A DNA stretch of 24,740 bases. Source: Deltaproteobacteria bacterium (GTDB lineage: Bacteria > Desulfobacterota > Desulfarculia > Adiutricales > Adiutricaceae). Shown in pieces: positions 6,521 to 14,528 of the stretch. A program made the translations under genes and the position numbers. Position 1 is the stretch's first letter. Every line of letters starts with the position of its first letter. Location: contig JAIRNQ010000009.1 in the NCBI GenBank assembly GCA_031257955.1, positions 1 through 24,740 on the forward strand, read 5' to 3'. The notes beneath the pieces were generated by a model. That model did not search any database. It saw only the letters and a list, made by a program, of their open reading frames with translations, and had not been told where the DNA came from.

Positions 6521-7684
6521 ATGAGTTTTATAGTCAATCGCGCGGAACTGGCCCGGGCCGTAACGGTCTGCGGGTCCATGGTCGCCGCCGCCAAAAACAA
6601 GGACGCGGCCAAGCGGGCGCTGCTGGAATTTGACGGGTTCAATCTCGGCGTGGCCGTTTGCGACCGCGCCGAGGTCTGGTGCCAGTTCGGCCTCCACGAC
6701 CCGATTTATAACGAAAAGACCTTCAAGGGCAAAACGGTCGTGCCGACCAAGCCGCTCGCCGACTTCCTGAAGGCGGCCCAATACGAGACGGTGGCCCTCG
6801 GGTTGGACGAAAACGGGACGCTGACGGCAACCTCGGGGCGCTACTCGACCAGGATTTACGGCGACTCGCCCCTGAACTACCCCCGGCCCTGGGAAAGATT
6901 GAATTTGGAAGGCGACAAAGACGCCGTTTTCTTCGAAGTGGCCGCCCCCGCCCTGCGGGAGGCCATAGGCAAAACGGCCAACACCACCCTGGACGGGCAC
7001 GAAACGTATAACCTCAACGGGGTCCTCCTAAGCCCGGACACGCGCCCAAACCGGCTGGCCCTGAGTTCCTGCGACGGCGAGCGTTTTAACCGGGCGAGCT
7101 TCCGGGTCGACCCATTGGCCTGGGAGGCCGCGCGGGACTGGCCAAAACAGGCGATAGTCTCGGCGAAGGGCCTCAGGGAGTTGGGCAAGTTCTGCGAGCG
7201 CCTAAAGGCCGTCAGGCTGGCCATGGAGGGCAGTTGGCTGTTGGCCACCGCGGAAGGGGCCGCGATGGGCGCGGCCTTGCTTGACGGGACGTTCCCGGAC
7301 GACTTGATGTTCCCGCCGGACGCGACCATGGATTACGCGGCGGTCAGCCGCAAGGACCTTCTGGACTCCCTAAGGCGGGTCTCCATAGTCGCCGACAAGG
7401 GCGCCCGCTGGGGCCGTTTCGCCTTCGCCGGGGACAGGCTCACCTTAGAAATCGCCAACCCGGGCGTGGGCAAGAGCGAGGACTGGGTGGCGAGCCGCCA
7501 CACCAAGGAATTCGAGACCGCGCTGGACCCGGCCGCCCTGGCCGAGATACTGTCGGCCATGAAGGGCGAGGAGGTGACCGTCGGCTTTAAGGCGGACGGC
7601 CGCGTCTACCGGATCTCTTCGGAAGGGGACGAAAGCTATCAGGCTCTGGTGTCGGTCCCGGGCGAGAGCGCGATTTGGCGGTAA
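6521..7684 (+). CDS. dnaN: Element-encoded DNA polymerase III beta-clamp homologue (DnaN-like)
   Basis: A 387-residue protein with the layout of a three-domain bacterial sliding clamp. It begins MSFIVNRAELARAV, as in DnaN, and contains PTKPLADFLKAA, an ATSGRYSTRI strand, a N-G-V-L-L/LALSSCDGERF segment, and FPDD before domain III. The clamp forms a ring on DNA that tethers polymerases. Two features mark it as divergent: the C-terminus reads SYQALVSVPGESAIWR where chromosomal clamps end in Y-x-x-MPMRL, part of the partner-binding pocket, and it lies in an integrated element away from dnaA/recF. ATG 6521 is chosen over ATG 6509 because GGGAGA (6511-6516) is spaced for it. It may divert host polymerase or bind element-specific partners. 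Confidence 0.82.
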   Translation: MSFIVNRAELARAVTVCGSMVAAAKNKDAAKRALLEFDGFNLGVAVCDRAEVWCQFGLHDPIYNEKTFKGKTVVPTKPLADFLKAAQYETVALGLDENGTLTATSGRYSTRIYGDSPLNYPRPWERLNLEGDKDAVFFEVAAPALREAIGKTANTTLDGHETYNLNGVLLSPDTRPNRLALSSCDGERFNRASFRVDPLAWEAARDWPKQAIVSAKGLRELGKFCERLKAVRLAMEGSWLLATAEGAAMGAALLDGTFPDDLMFPPDATMDYAAVSRKDLLDSLRRVSIVADKGARWGRFAFAGDRLTLEIANPGVGKSEDWVASRHTKEFETALDPAALAEILSAMKGEEVTVGFKADGRVYRISSEGDESYQALVSVPGESAIWR

Positions 7685-7693
7685 ACAAACGAA

Positions 7694-7714
7694 AAGCGCC
7701 CGGGATGGGCGCTT
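7694..7714 (+). terminator. Perfect 8-bp hairpin between clamp gene and excisionase gene
   Basis: AAGCGCCC (7694-7701) and GGGCGCTT (7707-7714) pair perfectly around GGGAT. No U-tract follows. The ribosome site AAGGGG of the next gene (7715-7720) begins directly after the stem. It may be a weak terminator of the replication operon or a structure limiting excisionase translation. Confidence 0.55.
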
Positions 7715-7728
7715 AAGGGGACAAAAGT

Positions 7729-7926
7729 ATGGAACAGGCTTATATCCAAGCCAAAAAAGTGGCCAAAATGATAGGCATATCGCTTTCGAGCGTGTACAGG
7801 TTTACGCGGGAAGACCAAACCTTTCCAAAACCCATAAGGCTAGGCCAAAGGATTAACCTCTGGGACGTGGCCGAAATCGTTCAATGGCTTGAAGAGAGAA
7901 AGGGAATGGAAAGGCCTAGGGCTTAA
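7729..7926 (+). CDS. AlpA-family excisionase / HTH regulator
   Basis: A 65-residue MerR-like HTH protein of the AlpA type. AKKVAKMIGISLSSVYRF is the helix-turn-helix, followed by the family hallmark F-P-K-P-I-R-L-G-x-R and W-D-V-A-E-I-V-Q-W-L. AlpA proteins act as excisionases or activators of the neighbouring integrase. The ATG at 7729 has AAGGGG at 7715-7720. Its 3' end overlaps the integrase 3' end by 11 bases in convergent orientation, so transcription of one may interfere with the other. Confidence 0.9.
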   Translation: MEQAYIQAKKVAKMIGISLSSVYRFTREDQTFPKPIRLGQRINLWDVAEIVQWLEERKGMERPRA

Positions 7927-9082
7927 CCCCCTCTCTCAGGCCGTCCAGGAAGTCGGCCCAGTCCTGCATCATCTTGCGGCGTTCGGGGAGGTAGTCGGCG
8001 TGGTTGTACGCCGCCCGGACGCCGTTTCTTTCGGCGTGGGCCAGCTGTCGCTCGATCCAGTCGGAGTTGTAGCCCATCTCGTTGAGAAGGGTCGAGGCCG
8101 TGGCCCTGAAGCCATGGGCGCAAACCGCCTTGCCCTCATATCCCAGGTATTTTAGGGCGGCGTTGACGGCCATGTCGGAAATGGGCTTGGTCTTCAGCCT
8201 AGCCCCGGGGAACAGCAGCTCGCCGTCGCCGGTGTGTTTCCTGAGTTCCCCCAGCATGGACAAAACTTGGTCTGCCAAGGGCACGATATGGGGGGCCCGC
8301 ATTTTCATTTTCTCGGCGGGTATGCGCCACTGCTTGGCCTCGAAGTCAATTTCGTCCCAAAGGGCGTGCCTGAGTTCGCCGGGCCTCACGAAAACGTAGG
8401 GGAGAATCCTCAGGGCGTAGGCGACCGCCGGCGACCCGTCATAGCAAAAAATGTCGAACATGAGCCGGGCCACTTTGCCCTTGTCGATCAAAGCCGGGCG
8501 GTGGGTAACGACGGTGGGGGCGAGGGAGTCTTTCAAATCAAGGGTATAGTCCCTTTCGACCAGCCCGTCGCCGATGCCGAACCGCAAAATTTGGGACATA
8601 AGCGACTTGACCCGGTGGGCGGTCTCGCGGTAACCGGCCGCTTCAATCGGCCTTAAGGTTTGGTTCAGGATGACCGATGGCGTCAAAGCTTTTGCGTCCA
8701 TGTCGCCGATCGTGGAACAGATGTATTTGTTGATAAAAAAAGACTTTCTTTTCACCTCTTTAGGCACAAAATGGACCATGAAAGCTTGCTGCCAAGAATC
8801 GCAAAGGTCGCGAACGGTGACCACTGGGTCGGCGGGCGGGGCACCCTTGGTTCGGTTGAACTCGGCGGCCGCTTCGCGGGCGGCCTTTAGGCTCATGGCC
8901 GGCCAATGGCCCAAGGTATGACAAACGTCTTTTTTGTCTAACGTGGTTTTCACGCGCCAATATTTACGCCCTGAGGTCATGACGTCCAACATAAGGCCGA
9001 ACCCGTCGAAATATTTTTTTCGTTTCGATTCCGCCTTTAAATTCCGTATCTTAAGCTCGGTCAAGGGGACAACGATTTTCAT
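7916..9082 (-). CDS. int: P4-type tyrosine recombinase integrase
   Basis: A 388-residue tyrosine recombinase. The N-terminus (MKIVVPLTELKIRNLK ... KKYFDGFGLMLDV) is the arm-binding domain typical of P4-like integrases; a core-binding domain follows. Catalytic residues are R233 (RPGELR), H323-x-x-R326 (AHGFR), H349 (LAHAERN) and the nucleophile Y359 (AAYNHADYL). The ending RKMMQDWADFLDGL is family-typical. The start at 9082 is preferred to upstream in-frame ATGs at 9094 and 9157 because GGAGG (9086-9090) lies just before it. It is transcribed away from the tRNA gene, from a site beside the tRNA 3' end, which is the probable attachment site. Length and motifs are intact, so it is probably active. 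Confidence 0.95.
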   Translation of the reverse strand: MKIVVPLTELKIRNLKAESKRKKYFDGFGLMLDVMTSGRKYWRVKTTLDKKDVCHTLGHWPAMSLKAAREAAAEFNRTKGAPPADPVVTVRDLCDSWQQAFMVHFVPKEVKRKSFFINKYICSTIGDMDAKALTPSVILNQTLRPIEAAGYRETAHRVKSLMSQILRFGIGDGLVERDYTLDLKDSLAPTVVTHRPALIDKGKVARLMFDIFCYDGSPAVAYALRILPYVFVRPGELRHALWDEIDFEAKQWRIPAEKMKMRAPHIVPLADQVLSMLGELRKHTGDGELLFPGARLKTKPISDMAVNAALKYLGYEGKAVCAHGFRATASTLLNEMGYNSDWIERQLAHAERNGVRAAYNHADYLPERRKMMQDWADFLDGLREGVKP

Positions 9083-9174
9083 GGGCGCCTCCATCGATTT
9101 TGTACCCCTAGTGTAACTGAAAACGTTAAAATTGTACAGATCTTTCTGGCAGTCCATGGCGACTATAACAATAA

Positions 9175-9200
9175 AAAACCCCTTGATTTACAAGGGGTTT
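9175..9200 (-). terminator. Rho-independent terminator of the tRNA gene
   Basis: A stem of about nine pairs with arms AAACCCCTTG-like and CAAGGGGTTT around ATTTA. Read on the minus strand it is followed by a run of T (the A-run ending near 9179). It lies 44 bases beyond the tRNA 3' end and stops tRNA transcription before the integrase gene. Confidence 0.85.
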
Positions 9201-9243
9201 AGTCGGTTTTAAGGCTCTATGGATATCTATGAAAAAAGGCTGG

Positions 9244-9320
<77 letters not shown>

Positions 9321-9331
9321 ACGCAAAGATT

Positions 9332-9359
9332 ATTATACCTGACCTAGGGTTTTTGTCAA
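9332..9359 (-). promoter_or_regulatory. Consensus sigma70 promoter of tRNA-fMet
   Basis: On the minus strand there is a perfect -35 TTGACA (9354-9359) and a perfect -10 TATAAT (9332-9337) with a 16-base spacer. The predicted start of transcription lies only a few bases before the tRNA 5' end at 9320. Confidence 0.9.
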
Positions 9360-9541
9360 GGTTTATTTTTGTGATTTTGGTGGGCACGCGAGCATGCTTA
9401 AGGCCGTTTTATTTTGGAACGGCGGGACGGATAATCAAACAGGTAACCATGGGAGACTTGACCTGGGCCGATTCGAGGGAGGCCCGGCCGACGGTTAGTC
9501 GTCTAACAAAGATAGTTCAGAAAAATCAAAAAAATATTGAT

Positions 9542-9630
9542 ATTGTAAGCTTTGCGCGATGTTTTAAAAATTTAATACTTTGAGAAACCGATGTAATATT
9601 GCGAGTGGATAGTTGATATGTGATGCTTAA
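9542..9630 (+). pseudogene. Relic of an AbiEi-type antitoxin gene start (stop at codon 2)
   Basis: This stretch is a decayed copy of 9717-9808. Shared blocks are ATTGTAAGCTTT, GAAACCGATG and then a codon-by-codon match after the start codon at 9591. AAA became TAA at codon 2, TAT, GAG, GAT and TGC are kept, and CGA became TGA at codon 11. Similarity fades after about codon 13. It is the remains of a tandem duplicate and cannot encode a protein. Confidence 0.7.
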
Positions 9631-9685
9631 AACCAGCTTAAGTCTACCCAACGACTTGGTTAAGCCGCTCTTTGAGACAAAAAAC

Positions 9686-9702
9686 GATATTTCTGAAATA
9701 TC
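9686..9702. promoter_or_regulatory. Perfect palindrome, candidate operator
   Basis: GATATTTC and GAAATATC flank a single central T (17 bp). It lies 67 bases upstream of the AbiEi-like start codon. AbiEi antitoxins are known to repress their own promoters by binding inverted repeats, so this is a candidate operator. Confidence 0.55.
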
Positions 9703-9736
9703 ACAAAAGGATTGTTATTGTAAGCTTTACATGAAA

Positions 9737-9752
9737 TTTAGAAATTTCTAAA
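9737..9752. promoter_or_regulatory. Perfect 16-bp palindrome, candidate operator
   Basis: TTTAGAAATTTCTAAA is its own reverse complement. It sits immediately before the ribosome site GAGGGG and the ATG at 9770. It shares the GAAAT/ATTTC core with the palindrome at 9686-9702, as expected for two binding sites of one autorepressor. Confidence 0.55.
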
Positions 9753-9769
9753 ACAAAGAGGGGAAACCG

Positions 9770-10051
9770 ATGAAATATTACGAGCGGCTCGTGGATAGGC
9801 GATGCTTCTCACTGGCGGACGCGACCGCCATAACGGGCAACCGAGACACGGCGCGGTCCTTGCTCCATTCATACCAAAAACGCGGGCTGATAGTTAGCGT
9901 CCGCCGCGATTTATATGTGGCCATGAGCCTTGAGGCAAAACAGCCGGTACCGAACCGCTACATTATCGGTAGCCACGTTGCCAAAGGCGCGTATGTGTCA
10001 CACCACAATCCGTCAGGCCTTTTAGGTACCCGTCGGCGGTTTTTCAGATAG
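9770..10051 (+). pseudogene. Truncated AbiEi-type (type IV TA) antitoxin
   Basis: A 93-residue reading frame. Residues about 1-80 match the N-terminal winged-helix and following segment of AbiEi antitoxins: FSLADATAITGNRDTARSLL as HTH, then G-L-I-V-S-V-R-R-D-L-Y-V and Y-I-I-G-S-H-V-A-K-G-A-Y-V-S-H-H. Intact family members continue with a serine-alanine-leucine motif and reach about 200 residues. Here the frame runs into an unrelated tail (NPSGLLGTRRRFFR) that overlaps the 3' end of the convergent glycosyltransferase gene, and no AbiEii toxin gene is present. It is best read as a deletion relic, although the HTH part could still be made. GAGGGG precedes the ATG. Confidence 0.72.
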
Positions 10052-11629
10052 GCCCGAGCGCTCAAGGATATATTGGAGGCGGTGCAGGTAGAGGTGTCGG
10101 CTTAAGACGGTTCGGCGGGCTTTCTGGCCCATGGCCTGGCCCAGCTCGGGGTTGGCCAGGTGTTTGTCGATGGCTTCGGGCAATAGTTTTGGTTCGGGGA
10201 CGGTTTCCAGCTCGCCGGGCTCGAAGAGATCGGCCAGAAGGTCGCGGTCGTCAACGATTTGGGCGGCCCCGCAGCAAGCCAGTTCAAAAGTCCGGGGGTT
10301 TACGAAGGCGCTGGGCCGGTCAAATCCAGTACCGTCGCCGGAATGGATGTTTAGGGAGATTTGGCCGCCGTTATAGACCCGGGCGCACTCCTCGGTTGAG
10401 ATCCGCCGGCCGCCCTCAAAGAGGTGGGGCTTAAGGGACGGGGGGCAGCCCTCCCAGCCAGATCCGAAGATCTTGAACTCGGACGCGGGCCGACCCGTTT
10501 TGGGCCAGCCGTTTAGGGCCAAATCGGCCAGAATGGCCCTTCTGTTGGGATAGCCGGCCCCGGAGAAGGATAGGGTGGCCCTAAAACGTTCTGGGCACTC
10601 GGAGGGCTTAAATACTTCCTCGTCGGCGGCGGCCGGGAGATACCAGCATTGGGACAAGCCCCACAGGCGGGGGGCGTCGCCCAGGCGTCGGTCCTGGATG
10701 TGAAAGAAAAGATCGTAGGCCGGGGCGACTTGGCTCACGTATTTAAAACGAAAAAAGTCTTCCACGAACCAGAAGGCTAGAAGGGCCCCTTTGGCCTCGC
10801 GCCGGAGGAGGGCCAGGCCCTGGGCGTCAAGGGGGGCTTGGGCCAGGTTAAGGATCAAAGTAGGCGCGAATTCCTTGGCCGCGCCGGCCACCTCCCTGGC
10901 CGAAGCGCCCATCAGATCGCCCGCGCCGGCGGTGGGGTCGTTTCGTAAATCCGCGGCCCTCCGGCTAAGAAGGTCTGACCAGCCATGGAGTTTGGCCGTA
11001 AGGCCCAATTTGTTGGCCGCCCTTAAAAGAAAGCCTCCCATGGGCTCCGAGCCGCCATAGAAGGGCGGGACGATCAGCAGCCTGACCCCGGCGGTTGGTT
11101 CCCGCCCCAGTAGTCCCGTAAGGCCCACCCAGGCGGCCAAGGCGCGCCTCTTTGAGCTTTGGTGGGCGATCAGGGGGGCAGGGTGGGGGGTTAACCCTCC
11201 CTCGGCTTTGTCGAAGGGGCAGTAGAGGGTAATTTTACGGGTTTTGAATTCTTGGCTAAAATCGCGCGCGCACAAGGCCGCCCAGATTACCCTCGGGTCG
11301 GGCTCGTAGACGGACACGGCCGGCAAGACCCTGGCCGCCTCGCTGAGGGTGGCCGGGCTACCCAACCCGAATAGCCAAATCCCCGTGGGGGCGGCTTTGG
11401 GGCCCAGGGCGCTTGCCAACAGTTTTTGGGCGTCGGCCAAGGGGTTTTTGCGGGAATCCTGGGACAGCCCGTCAACGATCAAAACCGGCGAGCCGTCCTC
11501 GGCCCGTTCTAAGCCCAAACCCTCGGCGGAACCGTAAAGGCGGATGAAATTGGCCAGGCTGGGATTGGCTTCGGAGAGTTGGCGAAGGTTGGCGATTAGG
11601 GTGGGGTTATCGTTTGATAAAACCGTCAT
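10022..11629 (-). CDS. CgeB-family glycosyltransferase-like protein
   Basis: A 535-residue protein. The C-terminal half has a GT-B-like arrangement seen in CgeB/DUF3880 proteins: FWFVEDFFRFKY, a YDLFFHIQD segment, WYLPAAADEEVF, LSFSGAGYPNRR, ISLNIHSGDGTGFDRPSAF, and the nucleotide-sugar-site-like NPRTFELACCGAAQIVDDR with E-P-G-E-L. The N-terminal half is more variable. Family members are thought to glycosylate surface structures such as spore coat or flagellar components; the substrate here is unknown. The ribosome site before ATG 11629 is weak. Its 3' end meets the truncated antitoxin gene head-on. No other polysaccharide genes are nearby. Confidence 0.78.
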   Translation of the reverse strand: MTVLSNDNPTLIANLRQLSEANPSLANFIRLYGSAEGLGLERAEDGSPVLIVDGLSQDSRKNPLADAQKLLASALGPKAAPTGIWLFGLGSPATLSEAARVLPAVSVYEPDPRVIWAALCARDFSQEFKTRKITLYCPFDKAEGGLTPHPAPLIAHQSSKRRALAAWVGLTGLLGREPTAGVRLLIVPPFYGGSEPMGGFLLRAANKLGLTAKLHGWSDLLSRRAADLRNDPTAGAGDLMGASAREVAGAAKEFAPTLILNLAQAPLDAQGLALLRREAKGALLAFWFVEDFFRFKYVSQVAPAYDLFFHIQDRRLGDAPRLWGLSQCWYLPAAADEEVFKPSECPERFRATLSFSGAGYPNRRAILADLALNGWPKTGRPASEFKIFGSGWEGCPPSLKPHLFEGGRRISTEECARVYNGGQISLNIHSGDGTGFDRPSAFVNPRTFELACCGAAQIVDDRDLLADLFEPGELETVPEPKLLPEAIDKHLANPELGQAMGQKARRTVLSRHLYLHRLQYILERSGLSEKPPTGT

Positions 11630-11806
11630 GGTAAAGACAGACTCCGGGTCAGAACCTTAGTTCATATTATTACCTTATAAGTCCTTAACCATATTTATGG
11701 CCTAAGTTGAAGGCGTATTTTACTGGCTATCGTAATAACTTTTAATAAATTTGATCGTAATAGCAAATTTGTTTGCTTATTTATTATATTATATTGAGTA
11801 TATTTA

Positions 11807-11842
11807 ATTTATAATTAAGTAGATTTGATTTATAATTAAGTA
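11807..11842. repeat. Two 15-bp direct repeats in AT-rich spacer
   Basis: ATTTATAATTAAGTA occurs at 11807-11821 and 11828-11842, a 21-bp period. It lies in the 242-bp, very AT-rich gap between cobQ and the glycosyltransferase gene (11630-11871), in which nothing else is recognisable. Confidence 0.6.
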
Positions 11843-11871
11843 AAATAATTTAGTTTAAGATTCTAGAAATA

Positions 11872-13332
11872 TTAATTAACTTTTTCGCCTAAAAGAGATA
11901 AAATATAATTTGTATCCAGATATTTTTCTACCAAATCGGCCAAGCGGTTGATTTCGCGTTCCCTAATGGCGTGGTAATCGAGGCTTTTGGCTTCCTTGAG
12001 GCCGGCCCAGGCCAGGATGGTCTTGGCCCCCTCGGGGCTTTCAAACAGGCCGTGGAGGTAAGTCCCGGCCACTTGGCCGTCTTGGCTGAAGGCGCCGTCG
12101 GGCTGGCCGTTGGCCTTGGTCAGGAAAGGCCTGGCCAGATCCGGCCCGTCGGTTACGCCGGCGTGTATCTCGTAGCCGGTTACCTCTTGGCCCTCCAAAG
12201 TCAGGGTGGCCTTGGCGTTTAGAAGTTGTTTCTCGGGCTCAAGGACGGTGGTCAGATCCAAAAAACCCAAGCCGGGGCTGTCGCCCGGGGCCGATTCAAG
12301 GCCCAGTGGGTCTTTTATGAGTTTGCCCAACATCTGGTAGCCGCCGCATAGGCCCAATAGCTTGCCGCCGTAGCGTAGGTGGCGGCTGAGGCGTTCCGGC
12401 CAGCCCTCGGCGCGCAGAAAATTCAGATCGGTCCGGACGCTCTTGGAACCGGCCAAAACCACCAGATCGGCCGGCGGCGGTTCCTGGCCCGGTCTGACGA
12501 AGGTTACCTCGACCTGGGGGTTTAGGCGCAGGGGATCAAAGTCGGTGTGGTTGCTGATCCTCGGGGTTACCGGGACTACCACCTTGAGGGTCTTGGCTTC
12601 CTTGTCCGACTGTCGCCGGTCAATGGCGTCCTCGGCCTCCAGGTGAAAGCCGACCAGGTAGGGCAGTACCCCCAGAACGGGTTTGCCGGTATAGCCGGCT
12701 AGCCACTCCAGGCCCGGTTCCAGGATGGTCACGTCGCCCCGGAAGCGGTTGATGACAAAGCCTTTGATGCGGTCCCGCTCGCTGTCGGAGAGGATCATGG
12801 TCGTGCCGGCCAGGTGGGCGAAGACGCCGCCCCTCTCGATGTCGGCCACCAACAATACCGGGCAGTCGACTTCCTCGGCAAAACCCATGTTGGCGATGTC
12901 GCCCTGGCGGAGGTTTATCTCGGCCGGGCTACCGGCCCCCTCGACGATGACGTGACTATATTGGGCGGCCAGTCTGCGGTAAGAGTCCAGGACGGCCGTT
13001 TTGGCTTTGGGTTTGTAGGCGTGATAATCCCTGGCTTCCATCTCGGTCAGGGCCCGACCTTGGATGATGACCTGGGAGCCGGTCTCGGAATTGGGCTTAA
13101 GCAAAACCGGGTTCATGTCCACGACCGGGGTAAGCCCGGCCGCCTGGGCCTGGACGGCCTGGGCCCGGCCGATCTCGCCGCCGTCCACGGTCACGGCGCT
13201 GTTTAGGGCCATGTTTTGGGGCTTGAAAGGGGCGACGTCGATTCCCCGGCGGCGCAAAAACCGACATATACCCGTCACCAGGGTGCTTTTCCCGGCGTCC
13301 GAGGTAGTGCCCTGGATCATCAAGGTGGACAT
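11872..13332 (-). CDS. cobQ: Adenosylcobyric acid (cobyric acid) synthase
   Basis: A 486-residue, full-length CobQ. It catalyses the ATP- and glutamine-dependent amidation of adenosylcobyrinic a,c-diamide side chains to give adenosylcobyric acid in vitamin B12 synthesis. The N-terminal dethiobiotin-synthetase-like domain opens MSTLMIQGTTSDAGKST with P-loop G8 to T17. The C-terminal class I glutaminase-like domain has C329 in LLGLCGGYQML and H427 in GTYLHGLFE. The ATG at 13332 has a modest AAGG ribosome site. No cobalamin riboswitch sequence was recognised in its leader, and no other cobalamin gene is in the window. AT-rich spacers isolate it on both sides. Confidence 0.96.
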   Translation of the reverse strand: MSTLMIQGTTSDAGKSTLVTGICRFLRRRGIDVAPFKPQNMALNSAVTVDGGEIGRAQAVQAQAAGLTPVVDMNPVLLKPNSETGSQVIIQGRALTEMEARDYHAYKPKAKTAVLDSYRRLAAQYSHVIVEGAGSPAEINLRQGDIANMGFAEEVDCPVLLVADIERGGVFAHLAGTTMILSDSERDRIKGFVINRFRGDVTILEPGLEWLAGYTGKPVLGVLPYLVGFHLEAEDAIDRRQSDKEAKTLKVVVPVTPRISNHTDFDPLRLNPQVEVTFVRPGQEPPPADLVVLAGSKSVRTDLNFLRAEGWPERLSRHLRYGGKLLGLCGGYQMLGKLIKDPLGLESAPGDSPGLGFLDLTTVLEPEKQLLNAKATLTLEGQEVTGYEIHAGVTDGPDLARPFLTKANGQPDGAFSQDGQVAGTYLHGLFESPEGAKTILAWAGLKEAKSLDYHAIREREINRLADLVEKYLDTNYILSLLGEKVN

Positions 13333-13347
13333 GAAAGCCTTACGTTG

Positions 13348-13364
13348 GAAGGGATAGTCCCTTC
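13348..13364 (-). promoter_or_regulatory. Short perfect hairpin in cobQ leader
   Basis: GAAGGGA (13348-13354) and TCCCTTC (13358-13364) pair perfectly around three bases, 16 bases upstream of the cobQ start. It may affect translation or mark an mRNA 5' end. The remaining leader and spacer (13365-13579) is AT-rich; a weaker imperfect stem with arms AACCCT and AGGGGTT lies at about 13500-13535. Confidence 0.4.
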
Positions 13365-13579
13365 AATGAGACGTGTTTTATGGGCAAAAAAGTTTGGATA
13401 GGACTAAAAATTAAAATCGTAAATATTGATCAAGGTGTAAAAATCTCTGTATTTAGCTAGCACAGTTCAATAACAGCTTGTAATTAATAGCTAAAATTTT
13501 AACCCTCAAGCGAGTTTAGGGGTTTTGCCGGTCGATCAATATTGTGTCAAAGGTAAAAAATGAATTTATTTTTCTTTGG

Positions 13580-13726
13580 TTATAATTTAGTTTTTTTGGC
13601 CGCAAAAAATGGGACTGGAATTATACCTAAAAATACGGATAAACAAATCGCAAACCCCACCCCGAAAACCATATATTCCTGCAACCATCCATGACGCGGA
13701 TTGAAAAACACCAAAAAATTAATCAA
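13580..13726 (-). CDS. Possible small two-helix membrane protein
   Basis: A minus-strand frame of about 48 residues from TTG 13726 (open back to 13750) has two hydrophobic stretches, I-N-F-L-V-F-F and V-G-F-A-I-C-L-S-V-F-L-G-I-I-P, separated by NPRHGWLQEY, and ends AAKKTKL, a basic end typical of an inner-membrane protein. It lies 60 bases downstream of the TatA-like gene on the same strand and is similarly AT-rich. No ATG with a good ribosome site is present, so it may be a short gene with a TTG start, a fragment, or chance. I do not recognise a family. Confidence 0.32.
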   Translation of the reverse strand: MINFLVFFNPRHGWLQEYMVFGVGFAICLSVFLGIIPVPFFAAKKTKL

Positions 13727-13785
13727 AAGCCAATAAGATATCCTTAACCTTCACCAAAAAGTTTTTTGGCGATGGTTAAAATAAT

Positions 13786-13938
13786 TTACTGCAGCTTTTC
13801 CTCTTGATTAGAAGGGTTATTTTGGTGGCTAGTGGAGCTTTTATTGCGCTTAATAAATTTAAAAAAGCGGTTAAAGCCGAAGATCACAGCTACCAGTATG
13901 AGAATAATAATTATTTCCCAAGCGGTGTACTGTCCCAT
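13786..13938 (-). CDS. TatA-like small membrane protein (50 aa)
   Basis: Begins MGQYTAWEIIIILILVAVIF, continues G-F-N-R-F-F-K-F-I-K-R-N-K and ends in a polar Ser/Asn/Gln-rich tail. A short N-terminus with Trp-Glu, one transmembrane helix, a Phe-Gly hinge and a basic amphipathic helix is the plan of TatA/TatE subunits, which form the pore of the twin-arginine translocase. The ATG at 13938 is supported by GGAGG at 13943-13947; a longer in-frame start at 13995 has no such support. It is AT-rich compared with the core genes and no tatC is nearby. It could equally be an unrelated single-pass micro-protein. Confidence 0.55.
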   Translation of the reverse strand: MGQYTAWEIIIILILVAVIFGFNRFFKFIKRNKSSTSHQNNPSNQEEKLQ

Positions 13939-14528
13939 ACAACCTCCGGCAGACAAAAAGAAGAAAAAGCGGGTTGGGCTAAGGGCGAGCCCCAAGCGCC
14001 AATGGAGTATTTAAATTAAAAGGCAGATATTCATAGATATAAACTGCTTATTATTAGTATATTGGAAAACTTATTTAAATTATATAATCTTAAATAATTA
14101 ACTATAGACTTTATGAGGTAAATAAGTATACTTTAATCGTTGTCTTTCAGAGCCTTTTGGGATAGCCTCAAGAGTGTCTTAATTTTACAACCTTTGCCCT
14201 TGACATTCAACAGCTGATTTGGGGACGAAATCTGGCCAACCAGTGAATGAGCTTTCCCATGATCGAATAATCCATTAAATTTCTATTAAATTTATTAATA
14301 TACGCTTTATATAATGTAAATATGTGTTATAAATAGAATTAACCTGTTATATATATGTCAATAAAAATTTTATTTAAAAAAATAAATATAGAGCTAAATA
14401 TATAGTTTAAAGCCTAGCCGTAAATCACAATGTACCAGCCCCGTGGTCCAGTCGCCATAACACCGCAGGATAAGAGTCTACCACCCGGGCTTAACCCTGA
14501 AGAGGCCCTAGGGACAGGGAATCGCCAG

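Noticed and set aside
13333..13579. Cobalamin riboswitch upstream of cobQ
   Set aside because: I looked for the conserved B12-box type sequence on the minus strand and did not find it; only short stems are present.
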